64,000 nucleotides of DNA. Source: Marisa cornuarietis (taxonomy: Eukaryota > Mollusca > Gastropoda > Architaenioglossa > Ampullariidae). The position numbers and the translations under genes are program-made. Each line of letters starts with the position of its first letter. The first letter of the stretch is position 1. Under the pieces are notes generated by a model. It worked only from the letters and a program-made list of their open reading frames with translations, did not search any database and had not been told where the DNA came from. The stretch spans positions 1,724,501-1,788,500 of the forward strand of contig SMMW01000584.1 in assembly GCA_004794655.1 (NCBI GenBank). The letters run 5' to 3'. Shown here one piece after another: positions 50,821 to 61,819 of the stretch.

Positions 50821-51722
50821 CTGTTGAACAGATGGCTGGATGAATGGTTGAATGGATCCCTCGATGAAGACATCCAAGAATGCTTGACGTATAGGTTGCT
50901 GGATAGTGGGGATGGTTGTAACCGTGATAGTAGTGATAATAGCGATGATAATAGGTCTCCCCTGCAAGACAACAACTCGCCGTAAATTGCAGGGTAACGA
51001 ACAGACAGTAACATGAACAGTGACTATTGTCGTGTCCCTCGCTTAGGGATACACTGCATAGAACTTCCTAAGTCGGACACAACGGAAATTATTTGTCCGA
51101 AGTTCTTGCATTCCACTTATAACTGTTAAATAGAACATTATCGTTAATGATTATTAACGGGTAGAGTCCTTACAGACTAAACGATATTCACCCTCTCTCT
51201 CTCTCTCTCACTCACACACACACACTGCCCCACGGTTAATTAACAACGTGGTGTTACATGATCGCTAGGTGAAAGTTGGGTGATGGTGGAAAACATCCCA
51301 CCACATACGGCTACTAACTTTGCCTATACAGGCGACAGACTTACCAGCTCGGTCTATCCGTGTCGGTCGAGTCCTTGTCTCACTGTCTACCCTACGGTAG
51401 CTGAATACACTAACGGCGCAGGGTAAGGAATCCTCCCGTTCTTCGCTGCCGTTAGCGTGTAGGTCGTTTTGCTCGGATTGCTTGTCTCTGAATGCCGGTG
51501 TTTCCTTGGGAAGTCATTATCTACCTAACCTCCCTTCTCTTCCCATGTACTGGCTAATGAAGACGCCTAGTTGCCTAGTTGATGTTATAACTGCCTAGCG
51601 ACGCTAACATGTAAAATCTATGCCAACTGACTACACTGACCTACTCTATTATCTAAGTCGGTATGGAATGTTACTACATCTAGCCGTGTAGGACAATATT
51701 GCACCAGGCCATGACACCTCCT

Positions 51723-53730
51723 TCTTCTTCTTCTTATTCCTTTTCGCCCCCAGTGGAGCATAGGGCCGCAACTACACCACGCCAGCGAACCCGGTTCTGG
51801 GCCTCCCTCCCCAGTTGGGTCCATGTCATTCCAGCTGCCTCCACCTCGCCGTGGACCGATCTTCTCCACGTCTGTCTGGGTCTCCCAACCCTGCGTCTCC
51901 CCTGTGGGTTCCAGTCCAGAGCTTGTCGTGTTAGATTTTCGGCCGGCTTTCGCAGGGTGTGGCCGATCCAGCCCCATTTTCGCTTCTTGATGTCTTGGCT
52001 GGCAGTTTTCTGGTTGGCTCTCTCCCACAGGTATGCATTGGAGATTCTCTCGGGCCATCTGATGTTGAAAATGTGCCGCAGACATCTGTTTATGAATGTT
52101 TGAATCTTCCTGGTGATGTTGTTTGTTACACGCCATGTCTCAGACCCATATAGAAGGATAGATTTTACGTTCGTATGAAAGATGGGGATCTTGGTATGCT
52201 GAGATAGTGCCTTGGAATTCCAGATGGGTCGCAGGATGTGGAATGCTTGCCTGGCTTTATTTATTCTGCTTCTTACATCTTCATCTGCACCTCCATTCTT
52301 GGTGACTATGCTGCCTAGGTAGGTGAAGCGGTCAGTCTCTGTAATACATTCCCCGTGTAGCTGAAGTGGGGCTTCTTGCTTGCTGTTGATCCGCATTATC
52401 TCTGTCTTCTTGATGTTGATTGTCAGGCCAGTTGTCGCTGCTTCTTCTGAGAGCCGAGTGAGCTTTGTCTGTGCATGTTGTTGCTTGTGGGACAGCAGGC
52501 TGATGTCGTCTGCAAAGTCGAGATCCTCAAGTTGCATGGCAAAGGTCCATTGAATGCCTGTGTTGCTGTTAGAGGTTGTTCTTCTCATGATCCAGTCTAT
52601 GACGATCAGGAAGATTGTCGGCGAGAGCATGCAACCTTGCCTTACTCCAGTCCTCACTGCAAAGGGGTCCGTCAGCTTCCCATTGTGGATCACCTGGCAT
52701 GTCGAGTCCTCATACAGCTGTTGGATGATGGCAATGAACTTTGGTGGAAATCCATAGTGCTGCATCAACTTCCAGATAGTCTCTATGTCTACGGAGTCAA
52801 ATGCCTTCTCAAAGTCCACAAATGTCATGTATAGTGGGGACTGCCATTCGATGGACTGTTCAATAATGATTCGCAGTGTAGCGATATGGTCTGTGCATGA
52901 TCTACCCTGCTGAAAGCCTCCTGTTCTTGCCGCAGTCTCTTGTCTAGGACATTCTTCAGTCTGTCCAGCAGGATTCTGGTTAGCACCTTGCTGGGAATGG
53001 ACAGTAGCATAATCCTACGCCAGTTGTTGCACTGGGTCAGGTCACCTTTCTTGGGTAGCTTTACCAGATAGCCAAGTTTCCAGTCTGCTGGAACTTGCTC
53101 CTGCTTCCAAATTTTCTGCAGCAGGGGGTGTAGCATCTCTGCTGCGGCTGTTGGATCTGCCTTGAGTGCCTCTGCAGGAATGCCATCTGGGCCTGCCGCC
53201 TTACCAGTTTTCAGAGACTTGATGGCTTTGATGATTTCTGCCTTGGTTGGTGGGTTGGTGTTCACCTGGAGTTGCTCGGTGGCTGGGGCAATGTCCAAAA
53301 TTGTTGCTGGTGGTGGCCGGTTCAGTATTTCTTTAAAATGTTCTGCCCAGCGAGATCTTTGTTCTGCATCCCCAGTAATGACGTTGCCATTTTTATTCTT
53401 TACTGGCCTGCATGCATTGATGTTTTTCCGTCCTGACAGAGTTCTTGTAATTTCGTATAGTCTTTTCATGTTATTTTGCCCAGCTGCTTGTTCTGCCTCT
53501 TCTGTCATCCTGTGTGCGAACTGTCTCTTGTCGCCTCTTGCACTCTTCTTCACTTCTCGGTTCATCTCCCAGTACTTTGCTCTGAGCTCTTCTTTTTCAT
53601 GCTGGTCTTGACACTGGCTGATCTTCTGCTTCAGCTCTTTCCTTTCCTCTATCTTTTTCCAGGTCCCTATGCTCAGCCATTCCTTGTGTTGTTTCTGTTT
53701 CTTTCCCAGAACACGTGTGCAGGCAGCCTT
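51723..53730 (-). mobile_element. 5'-truncated LINE with 14-bp target-site duplication
   Basis: This is a 2008-bp insertion bounded by the direct repeat CCATGACACCTCCT at 51709-51722 and 53731-53744. The minus-strand 3' end has the ORF stop directly followed by an AAG-rich tail. The 5' end starts inside the linker between endonuclease and RT, so the endonuclease is missing. That is usual for truncated target-primed insertions. The clean duplication and nearly intact frame suggest a recent event. The closest motif match in the window is the decayed LINE at 30-32 kb. Confidence 0.93.
51734..53730 (-). pseudogene. LINE reverse transcriptase ORF, truncated and frameshifted
   Basis: The frame from 53730 to about 52925 covers a basic linker and RT motifs GKAAGPDGIPAEALK, LPKKGD and WR.I.LLSIPSKVL. 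From about 52920 the frame shifts by one base. The second frame, to 51734, has FVDFEKAFDSVD, GVRQGCMLSP, the catalytic LDFADD, TDRFTYLGS, and a C-terminal GH.LRKP...GRRRVGRPRQTWRR...W segment. The shift falls at CAAGAACAGGAGGC. Apart from that one break and the missing endonuclease the RT is intact, so this copy cannot move by itself. The enzyme family would reverse-transcribe LINE RNA at a nicked target. Confidence 0.92.
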
Positions 53731-54254
53731 CCATGACACCTCCTAGAGACAGTGAATTTTTGTTTACGTAAATCTGGAATTCTTTTACGCGTCATGTCAC
53801 GATGCAATACGGTGAGCTGCCCCACCTAGTCACATGACTTCCATGCGACCGCCTTAAGATGGTGGCCACAGATCTAATTGCTAAAATTAACACATTAGGA
53901 TAAAACAAAACATTTGAGTCGAGAAAGTTACACCAATGCTCGAAGGTAGTCAAACAAATTCGGGATTCGTCTTGTTGCAAACATTTCCACGCTTCTTGTG
54001 AAGAAGATTCTGGTTCCTGGACCACACACCTTTCTGAAATATGGCGGTCATAGATTCTTTGTTTAGGCCGTTCTTAACAGAACAAATATGCGGACAACGT
54101 TTGGTAAAGTTTTTACATAACGCATTGGGCTTATAAAAACTTTGTCAAACGTCATCAATCTCTCGTCCATATGTGTCCGGTTGCAATATGACCTTTAGTA
54201 GCGCAATATTTAAATGTGAATACTCAGACAAGTGGTTTAACTTAGCGTTCTTAC

Positions 54255-54476
54255 TTTGGTTTTCTCGTTCAAGAAATCACCCGTACAGCCCTCAAACAGC
54301 CTCCCGGGAGGTACCGGTGATGGGACCCTGTGTACGCCAAGAGCAAACCCATCGCTCATGTCACAGTAATAAGCTTTGCTCTGTGTCACAGTCACTTTTG
54401 TGCCCCTCTTGAAAATCATTGTAGGATGAATGACTGAGGGTCTCGCCATCGCTTCAACGACGACCCGGATGTTCAT
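54255..54476 (-). CDS. Candidate exon, unrecognised protein
   Basis: 74 codons run from an ATG at 54476 to a GTAAGA donor. The peptide reads MNIRVVVEAMARPSV at the start and has three cysteines. The composition looks protein-like. An in-frame stop lies upstream and no good acceptor was seen, so if real it may be a starting exon. It does not join in phase with the 90-bp candidate exon at 54.7 kb. Confidence 0.3.
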
Positions 54477-54702
54477 GGCTGAGTCGCTGTCTGCACCTTT
54501 GTGTTCTCGCCAGCCTTATCTACAAGCCCTTTCGCGACCAGCCAAGTCACAATCGCTTCAGTTTATTGTGTGCACATGCGCAGAAAATAATCTGCTTAAA
54601 TACATCGAATTAAACAGGCATCTGGTCTTTAAAATAGCTATAAACGATAAAGTAAGAAAATGTCTACATTTAAAGATATACCTTGACCGACTGTGAGCAT
54701 AC

Positions 54703-54792
54703 CTGCGCAACCCACGTGCAAACGATGATAAATGGGGGTAGATGGCCTTTCTCTCTAGCTCTGGGGTATTGCTGGATTACGTAAGAAAGCAA
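54703..54792 (-). CDS. Candidate 90-bp internal exon, unrecognised protein
   Basis: The minus strand has acceptor CTCCTATTTCTAACCAG, then 30 open codons in phase 0 on both ends, then donor CAG|GTATGC. The peptide starts LLSYVIQQYP and ends with a hydrophobic FIIVCTWVAQ. I do not recognise the family. The good splice sites and whole-codon length are the only support. Confidence 0.35.
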
Positions 54793-56105
54793 CTGGTTAG
54801 AAATAGGAGTTTGTGCAGACGAAGGCAAAGTTCTTTTAAAAATGAAAGTATAGAATATGAAAACAAAATTGATAGAATAAAAAATCAATTTTCTTGTACG
54901 ATTATAGCGCTTGGTCATACTCTAGCAGACATCTTTATTTGCTTATAAAACTAATCACATACTATATAGTTCTATACTACTTCATCCTCTTCAAAGCTTT
55001 GTTTCGTTTTGTTTGTGTAAGGTTTCAGAAGATATACACAGAGAGGAATGCAGTGAAACGCAAACGTCTGATATCGAATTAGCAAGGAAGAGAGAGAGAG
55101 AGACAGTCCAACCAGTGCATCAAGAAAGTAGCAGGAAGATAAGTCACTATAAGCAGTAAGGAAAATGAGGACATTCTTCCTGTCATCTGTTCATTATTCA
55201 GCTTATGTACCTATCACCACTATACGGGCCTGTTTTTCTAGTCCCATACTTAGCTACTTCTGATTTGTTTGTGTAGACGTTCTTTCAAGGATGGATAAGA
55301 TGCTGGGATGAGTAGAAAGCTCTGGAGCTTGCACCAAGAAAAGACGCATATTTGCTTCATTGACTACGACAAATTGAGGTGTCTGTTTACAAATATCAGC
55401 TCTGAAGGTAAACCAGAATCTTGACACGGGAGATCCGGTGGAGAATAATTTGATTGTGTCAGGACCACATACAACACAGACTATCAGGACAGACGAGCAT
55501 GCTTACAGAAAAGAATACAGAAAGAATGAAAGTCGGAGTCTGAGATAAAGGTAATAGAAAGCACGGTTTGATGGTAAATTATAGATGTTGAACAGATATT
55601 ACATTTTTATTACTCTTTAGTAATCTGGAAGAGAAGACTATCCTGTACTTTTTCTTTTTCTGTTGTCTTAATCTCCAAGTCCGCAAAGCGCAAGTAACAT
55701 AATTTGGTATAAACTTTTGTCCTCATGGCCTCTCAAACAGGCAGCAACTAAATGCTTGAAGCGCCTAATGGGAATACTATTTTTTGTTTAGGAAAAGCGA
55801 TACAAACTTTTAAAAGAACATTTCTATCTTCGAGGTTCTCTCTTCGAGTTTACCATCGTTAAAAATTTTGTCGGAGACTTTGATCGGAAATTACTGTCTG
55901 GGTCTTTTCCCTTGCCAAATGATCAGCTGGCGAGGGACAGGGTGACAAAATACCGTCTCTCTTTACAGACAAATTTGAATTAAAGCAATTTTATTACTTT
56001 GCTTCGGTTAAAGAAGTTAAAATATTGGTGTACGTGAGTAGAGTTCGATTTTAGTTTGCATTCAGGCTTTAAGCCTCTTGTATTAGAGAAAGATTAGTAG
56101 ATATT

Positions 56106-56293
56106 GAACGAACGAACGAATTCTTTATTGAGCAAACCTTTTGGTTTGTTTCAAGGGGGAAATTACAGAAAATAGAACAGCATCAATATTCCTAACAGCA
56201 TGATCTATGCATATTAACATTTCTTTATGTTTTTTACAATGTACTCATTTCATTTCTATGTTTGAATACTTGTATTAGAGAAAGGATTAGTAG
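56106..56293 (-). mobile_element. Short retroelement-like insertion with 24-bp direct repeats
   Basis: ATTAGAGAAAGATTAGTAGATATT occurs exactly at 56082-56105 and 56294-56317, with a partial third copy at 56273-56293. Read on the minus strand, the inner sequence ends AATAAAGAATTCGTTCGTTC, i.e. a short tandem GTTC tail like those at LINE/SINE 3' ends. Local duplication is an alternative origin for the flanks. Confidence 0.5.
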
Positions 56294-56692
56294 ATTAGAG
56301 AAAGATTAGTAGATATTAACAAAGAAAAATGTCAGCTTCGTACTTAAAGCGTAAATGTGTTAAGAAGGTATTAAGGGTTTTATGTAAAATTGGCTATGAA
56401 AAAACACAAAGAAACGATGATAACAGAATGAGTAAAATAACAACACAAAAATAACTCTGGTGAAAAAATACTTTTCGTCTTTAGAGACTTAAAATGAAAT
56501 CAACCAGCCACTCGTTAAACTTCGAAAAATGAAAAGTTTAGGGACCATTTAATCCACTTTCCCTTCTCTTTTTCTAACCGTTTATCCTGACATCGCTCCA
56601 GTTTTGTGCCTTTCTGCAGTCCCCTCCCTCCTTTCCCCTCCCATCAAACTGACGTGAGTTCTCTTCTCTCTTTCTTCCCTGCTGTCTGCCAT

Positions 56693-56758
<66 letters not shown>
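56693..56758 (+). repeat. (CTGT)n microsatellite
   Basis: This holds about 16 perfect CTGT units. The same motif in the opposite strand sense (GACA)n occurs at 61777-61819. Confidence 0.97.
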
Positions 56759-59571
56759 AGAAAATCGAACCACCAGCATTCATCAATTCATCACTTGCAT
56801 CAAACCGATTAACAGGTTTTTCGTTCTCTAGCACCGACGTGGAATCTGACATAGTTATTACGGGTACAGCCACTTGACCATTTTTGACCTGTTTACAAGG
56901 TTTCACGTGTTTGAGCGATGAGGACATGCATACGTTATCTGATTTCTTTTTTTCTCTCTCTCTTACGTTTCGAAATGGGAGTTACCTTACCGATGCCTCG
57001 ACCCTTCAACAATGCCGTCGTCCTGTATCTAATCTGCTCTCAGCCCAGCCACCAACGTGCAACATCCTTGACTATCAATATCACACATTTTTGTAGCCAT
57101 CAGAATCTTGTGCGATGCTAGCTGCCAAACTCTAGAGCGCTCATGACCCCAACATTGTTTTTTTCCTAGCCACCAAATTCCTATGAATTTCTAGTCTTAT
57201 GCTTCGCTATTCACCCAAACTCTGCGTTTCTGTCCATAGCAATTCTGGAAAATCCTGGCCACGAAAATCTTTATCATGTATCAAGGGTCCTGCCTGCCGG
57301 AATAAACAGCTTCCAAATTTACGATTCAGTAAATGCAGTTCTACAAAGTACCAACCCCAAAACTCGCTCACTGGACTTCCAGGCAAAGGAAGGAAACAAA
57401 CCTGACCAGTGCTCTCCCTTTTCAATTTCCTGTCTTGTGCATGAGCGCATCCTTCATCTTGTTAAGGTGCACTTCCTCTCTACGTAGAAAGCCTGGTGTG
57501 ATTCCAACATTTCCACTCGATTTTATCCCCAGCATCCAACTCTGCATAAAGAATCTAGGACAAAGGCTGAACCTTTCATTGTCGTGTAGTGTTGAATAAC
57601 CTACCATTTAATCAGTCAGCCACCAACATGAAGTTTTAATTCTTGTTTCCTTGGCTACCGTGCTTTGCAGACACGAAATAAGCTCGCTCTTCTCTGTAGG
57701 AGATTACATTGTGTCAGCTCCCACGTAAGCGCCCGCGTCCTTCCGTGACTTGCCGCAGTTCAGGGACGTCAGGCTAAAACTAGACAGGTTTTAAGAGATT
57801 AAGGTTACGATGGAGAGCAGGCAATGGCAATACTGTGAAAACAGGCACAGAGAGTGCTACAAGCACAGCTTGAGTGCATTAAACAATAAGAAATGTGTAG
57901 GCCTGTATTCCATCTTGTGATCGAGGAGGTAGCAAATATTCAACTCAACCCTCACCTGGGCGATGTTTTAACACTTGAATTAATTCGCGTTAAGCGCATA
58001 AAAATAATAGTGACTAAGATTTTAATGATGAGGTCTCAAGAAATTTTATATCATAAATAGACAAGGCTGAAAAGATTATCTGTCTATTGTGTGTAACGTA
58101 GCTGGTGGATAGTTTTGTGAACACTACCTGTTTTCTAACGAAAAAGAAACAAAATAACCCACCGCTGGTTTTTTTATAGGTTAAATTCGGTTTGTAGTTT
58201 TATTGGTAAATTTATCCCTGATGCATTCAATTTAATTTTCTGTTTTGATGCTTCTAAAGCAAACTCGGGGCACAAGAACTCTGGTGTTTATCGCCTTAAA
58301 CGTTTCATCTGTCGTTTTGTGCAACTTGCTGTGTTTTTTCCTTTCATTTTCCTTTCTCTATTATCTGTTGACTGCATCAATTTTATAGCTAAGAAATGAA
58401 TGTATGCGACATGAAAATGTGAACAATACAATGTATGCTTTACTTAAAATGTAAAAAAGGTAGTTTCCTGACCTTACGATCGTAGGAGTGGGAGACGTAA
58501 AAGTTTTCACTTATCTCGGGGGTAGCTTGTGTGAGTCTGGTACCCCTCTTCTCTCCCTTACTATCTTGCCTTCTCCAAACCACTAATAAGTCAGGTACTT
58601 TGCGTTACACGAATATCCAACTGTTTAGTGTGAGTACTTTCGAGTTCAGCTGCCGTTGTTTTAAAATATGCCTCCCGTACTTGCAATACTTAAATTATTT
58701 TACTTAAAAATCGGTTTACAATTCAGTTGTTTCTTTCTTGCGCGCGCGCACATACACGCACCCCCCTTTCCCTAACAAACATTTATGAACTTTGAATGTT
58801 GCGCCAAACACAAATATAACCTTTTTAATTCACAAAAGTCTACTTGGAAAGTTTAAAGAGACAGTGGCTGCGAAAAGCAAGTAATCATACATTGTTATAC
58901 ACAAAGGGCTGTCTCCATGACATGGCATTTACTACACAGCTGTGTTATACATCTTACTGACCACAAATTTTGTCAAGATCTAGCAGATGGACCGTCTTCC
59001 TGGTGCACATTGAGCACAGACTGAATCTGATCGTTTCAACTTAATACTTTTCTTAAAATACAGGGTGAATCACTTGCTATATTGTGCATAATACAGGGTG
59101 TTTCAATTAAAAGTAGCCCAACTCGGACAAGTTATCAGCACATTTTATTTATAATCCTTGGACGCTCCGCTAAAACTGGGACTCCCAAAATCTACGTGGC
59201 CAGCTTCTGTTTCACCGTCTACACGAAGACTACAACTTCAGCGATCCAGCAGGAATCTCACGGGTGTTGTCGGGTGTTAAAATGAATTTCTTTTATCTGG
59301 CGCCACCTCTACTCTACCATTTCGAGACAAAGGGTTTGTGGTTGCTTGTGGTGCGCACTGTCGCTGCCGTCATTTCACTGTCGTAGCAGAGTGTTTAGAA
59401 AAACGTATACTCAGAGATTTTTAACTGCTGACATGCCGCGAGACTTCTCCTAGTGACGTCAGGTCGTTGTAGAGAAATCAGGAAGTGACGTCGCTCTTGT
59501 GCGCATGGTGGTTTGAGTGCGCAAGCCCCCGTTTCTCTCTGTGTGTGTGTGTGTAAAACACAGGGTAATCT

Positions 59572-59838
59572 GGGGCCAGTTGCACAACACATTTCTAATT
59601 TAAACACTTTTAGGCCTTAACTCTGTTTAGATAATCAGCTTAAAGTGCACACCACAATTTAAGAATTTTTAAAACTAAAACTGCTTTAAGTGAGCTAATG
59701 TTGTTTAAGTCTGACTTTCCATCCTGTCAGTGCAATTTTTTTTGTATGTTCTTGTGCAATGCATCTAAATGGCAGTGAAGAGATTTTGCTTCTTTAGAAC
59801 AGTTTTAAGGTTTAGAAACATCTTGTGCAACTAGCGCC
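59572..59838. mobile_element. MITE-like element, copy 2
   Basis: This 267-bp element is colinear with copy 1 at 33.4 kb and in the same orientation. It shares GGGGCCAGTTGCACAACACA at the left end, AAAGTGCACACCACAATTT and GTCTGACTTTCC internally, and ends TTGTGCAACTAGCGCC. The right terminal repeat has decayed more than in copy 1. It directly abuts an open minus-strand frame (59839-60205). Confidence 0.8.
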
Positions 59839-60205
59839 ACCACCAGCACCGACTGAACGGCCAGTTTAACGAAAGTTTTGCGAATAATCGTTTCCCTCCC
59901 AAGGACAAAGACAAGAGAGCTCGCTCGGCGTGAGAGGCACTGATCAATAGGGACCAGTGTGTCTCCTGCAAACGTGAGCCTACGTGGTGGAACGAAAGGA
60001 CGTAGATCCCTTTCTTTAACTGCCCTCGCTCCATCACGCTCAAATGATGCAAGCCCTGAGGACCCCCGAGCGGGCGTGAGAGTAACCATAACACAGAGCG
60101 TGTCCAACTGGCTCCAATGAGACGACGGCTTGTCCGTTGCGACCTGCGTTAGCAACCCAGGCTGGGGAGAAATGGTCAGTGACATTGACATTGTTGGTCC
60201 TGTGT
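59839..60205 (-). CDS. Open minus-strand stretch behind a strong acceptor, abutting a MITE
   Basis: ATTCTCCCCCTACAG at 60206-60220 is a very good acceptor. The frame behind it stays open for about 122 codons, to the MITE border at 59838. It begins TGPTMSMSLTISPQPGLL. Another frame is open for the first 52 codons, so the coding frame is unsure. No family was recognised. Confidence 0.3.
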
Positions 60206-60348
60206 CTGTAGGGGGAGAATCTAGACGCCAGCGCCACTTAAACGCCACTCTTCCCCACTTTATCTCCACCCTAGCTCAGGGCAAATGGTTCCACTGATTT
60301 GTGAGTAATCTATGGTAAAATAGAAGTTAAAGGAGTGAAGAAAATAAT

Positions 60349-60651
60349 CTACATCTTCAAAGAGGATCTCTTAAACAACTTCATTGATAATAAAAAAAGT
60401 TTTACAGATTCTGGTACCAGGGGATATGAAATTACACGAAAATTCAACGTAAAAGAATCCTTGTAAACGTCAACAGTAAAGCGGAGATCTGTATGAACGA
60501 AGTACAGTTCGAGAAGGTTCACTTCCAAGGATGACAGCTCCAAAAAAGACTCCCGCATCAGGATCGCAACAGCGACAATGGCGATGGCCAGGCTGAACAT
60601 TATCTGGTTATGTGACGAGACATAACATCCTGAAACCGTCTTTCAGTGTAC
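60349..60651 (-). CDS. Candidate exon with a hydrophobic segment
   Basis: An ATG at 60600 is followed by MFSLAIAIVAVAILM, a signal-peptide or membrane-like stretch, then ESFLELSSLEVNLLELYF and a stop at 60349. The frame is also open for nine codons upstream toward a GACGGTTTCAG acceptor-like site. Possible donors are CTG|GTACCA and TCT|GTAAAA. Function unknown. Confidence 0.3.
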
Positions 60652-60915
60652 TTTGAGATGGACCAACGCCGAGGTGGACAAAAAAAAAACCCAACTAGCT
60701 AACGTGAACGGGTGGGCTGGCAGGACCTGCTCACTACCAGCCAAGACAACTGGCGAGTCTTGTCGACCGTTGCACCGTTTTTTCATCTTTCCATCTTGTT
60801 TCCGACAACCAGTACCAGGGGACCAGAAAAGCCGTTCGTCAACTGTTACCAGTCACGGGAAGAATAAATGAACGTGCGTAAACTCGTACGTCTCTCTTTC
60901 TTTCCTTTTCTCTCA

Positions 60916-60950
<35 letters not shown>

Positions 60951-60961
60951 CGCGCGCGTGA
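60916..60961 (+). repeat. (TG)n(CG)n alternating purine-pyrimidine tract
   Basis: About 13 TG units pass directly into about 9 CG units. A mixed TATA/TG tract at 61446-61490 is similar. Such tracts are known to favour left-handed Z-DNA. Confidence 0.93.
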
Positions 60962-61776
60962 TTGTGTGAGTGCGTGGGTGTGTATATAATTATATGTTAA
61001 GTAGTGTATTGACGCGCAAACGCGTGCAAGGTTATTTTCGTGCTTGCATTCAACTAAGGATTCCAGAAGTGTCTTATTTTAGTGCGCCCGACTCTCGCGA
61101 TGACTGAGTTTGGATTACGAGACCTGTTTTTGTCCGCGGATCGGCTCTTCATGGAAGCGCTGACGGCTACGGATGAGGATGTAAACAACATGTTGATCCG
61201 CGTGACGTGGGCCACAGCTGGAGTGACAAAAATAGGTCGCGTATGAATCCGTGAGCACAGTTCGAAGCATCCTCCAGGGAGCATTACGACAGCGAAGGCG
61301 TCTGGTCTTATCGAGAGGTTTTACTCTGTTTTCTTCTTTTCATTCATCTATACCCTGCCTTAATGTTTTTTGTTAAAGTACGTGAAGGTTAGACGTCCGC
61401 GTGTGTGTCGATGTACGAAGAACGAGTGTGTGCATGCGTGTGTGCGTATATATATATATATTTGTGTGTGTGTGTGTGTGTGTGTGTCTGCTTGTGTATG
61501 TACGAGAGCAAAGAGAAGAAAGAGATGGAGATATGGAAAAAGGGGACAGATGGGATAAAGGGGTGGAGATAGAGAGTTTGAGCGAGAGAGGGAGAGAGAG
61601 AGAGAGTGATGGAATGAGAGACAAATGACAAATCTTTGTTTACAAGGGTAACAAAATAAGCAAAGTATGTATTTTTTAAATCGAGTTCTCGATCTAAGGA
61701 AAGGAAACTGAAACACTACTCATACTGTAAAACAAATACATTGAAGATGGAAAATTAGAAAAATACAAAAATCATG

Positions 61777-61819
<43 letters not shown>
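61777..61819 (+). repeat. (GACA)n microsatellite
   Basis: This holds about 11 perfect units, complementary to the CTGT array at 56.7 kb. Confidence 0.97.

Larger units (their letters stand above)
43749..51708. other. Interval with candidate exons but no recognised gene
   Basis: Outside the candidate first exon at 46.5 kb, candidate exons at 48.1 and 50.7 kb, GA tracts and the CA tract at 50.2 kb, no gene is recognisable. A minus-strand stretch at about 47705-47800 (MPYYSFVCNGNANSTFPSST...) ends at a GTAACC donor and may be a further exon. Confidence 0.4.
53745..59571. other. Interval with two candidate exons and repeats
   Basis: Beyond the items listed at 54.2-54.8, 56.1 and 56.7 kb, I see no gene. 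Near 59060-59110, AATACAGGGTG occurs twice, 31 bp apart, the second continuing as ACAGGGTGTTTCAATTAAAA, which resembles a DNA-transposon end; no partner end was found. Confidence 0.4.

Noticed and set aside
51699..52103. Plus-strand frames over the LINE at 51.7-53.7 kb (also 53162-53611)
   Set aside because: These are antisense shadows of the reverse transcriptase reading frame.
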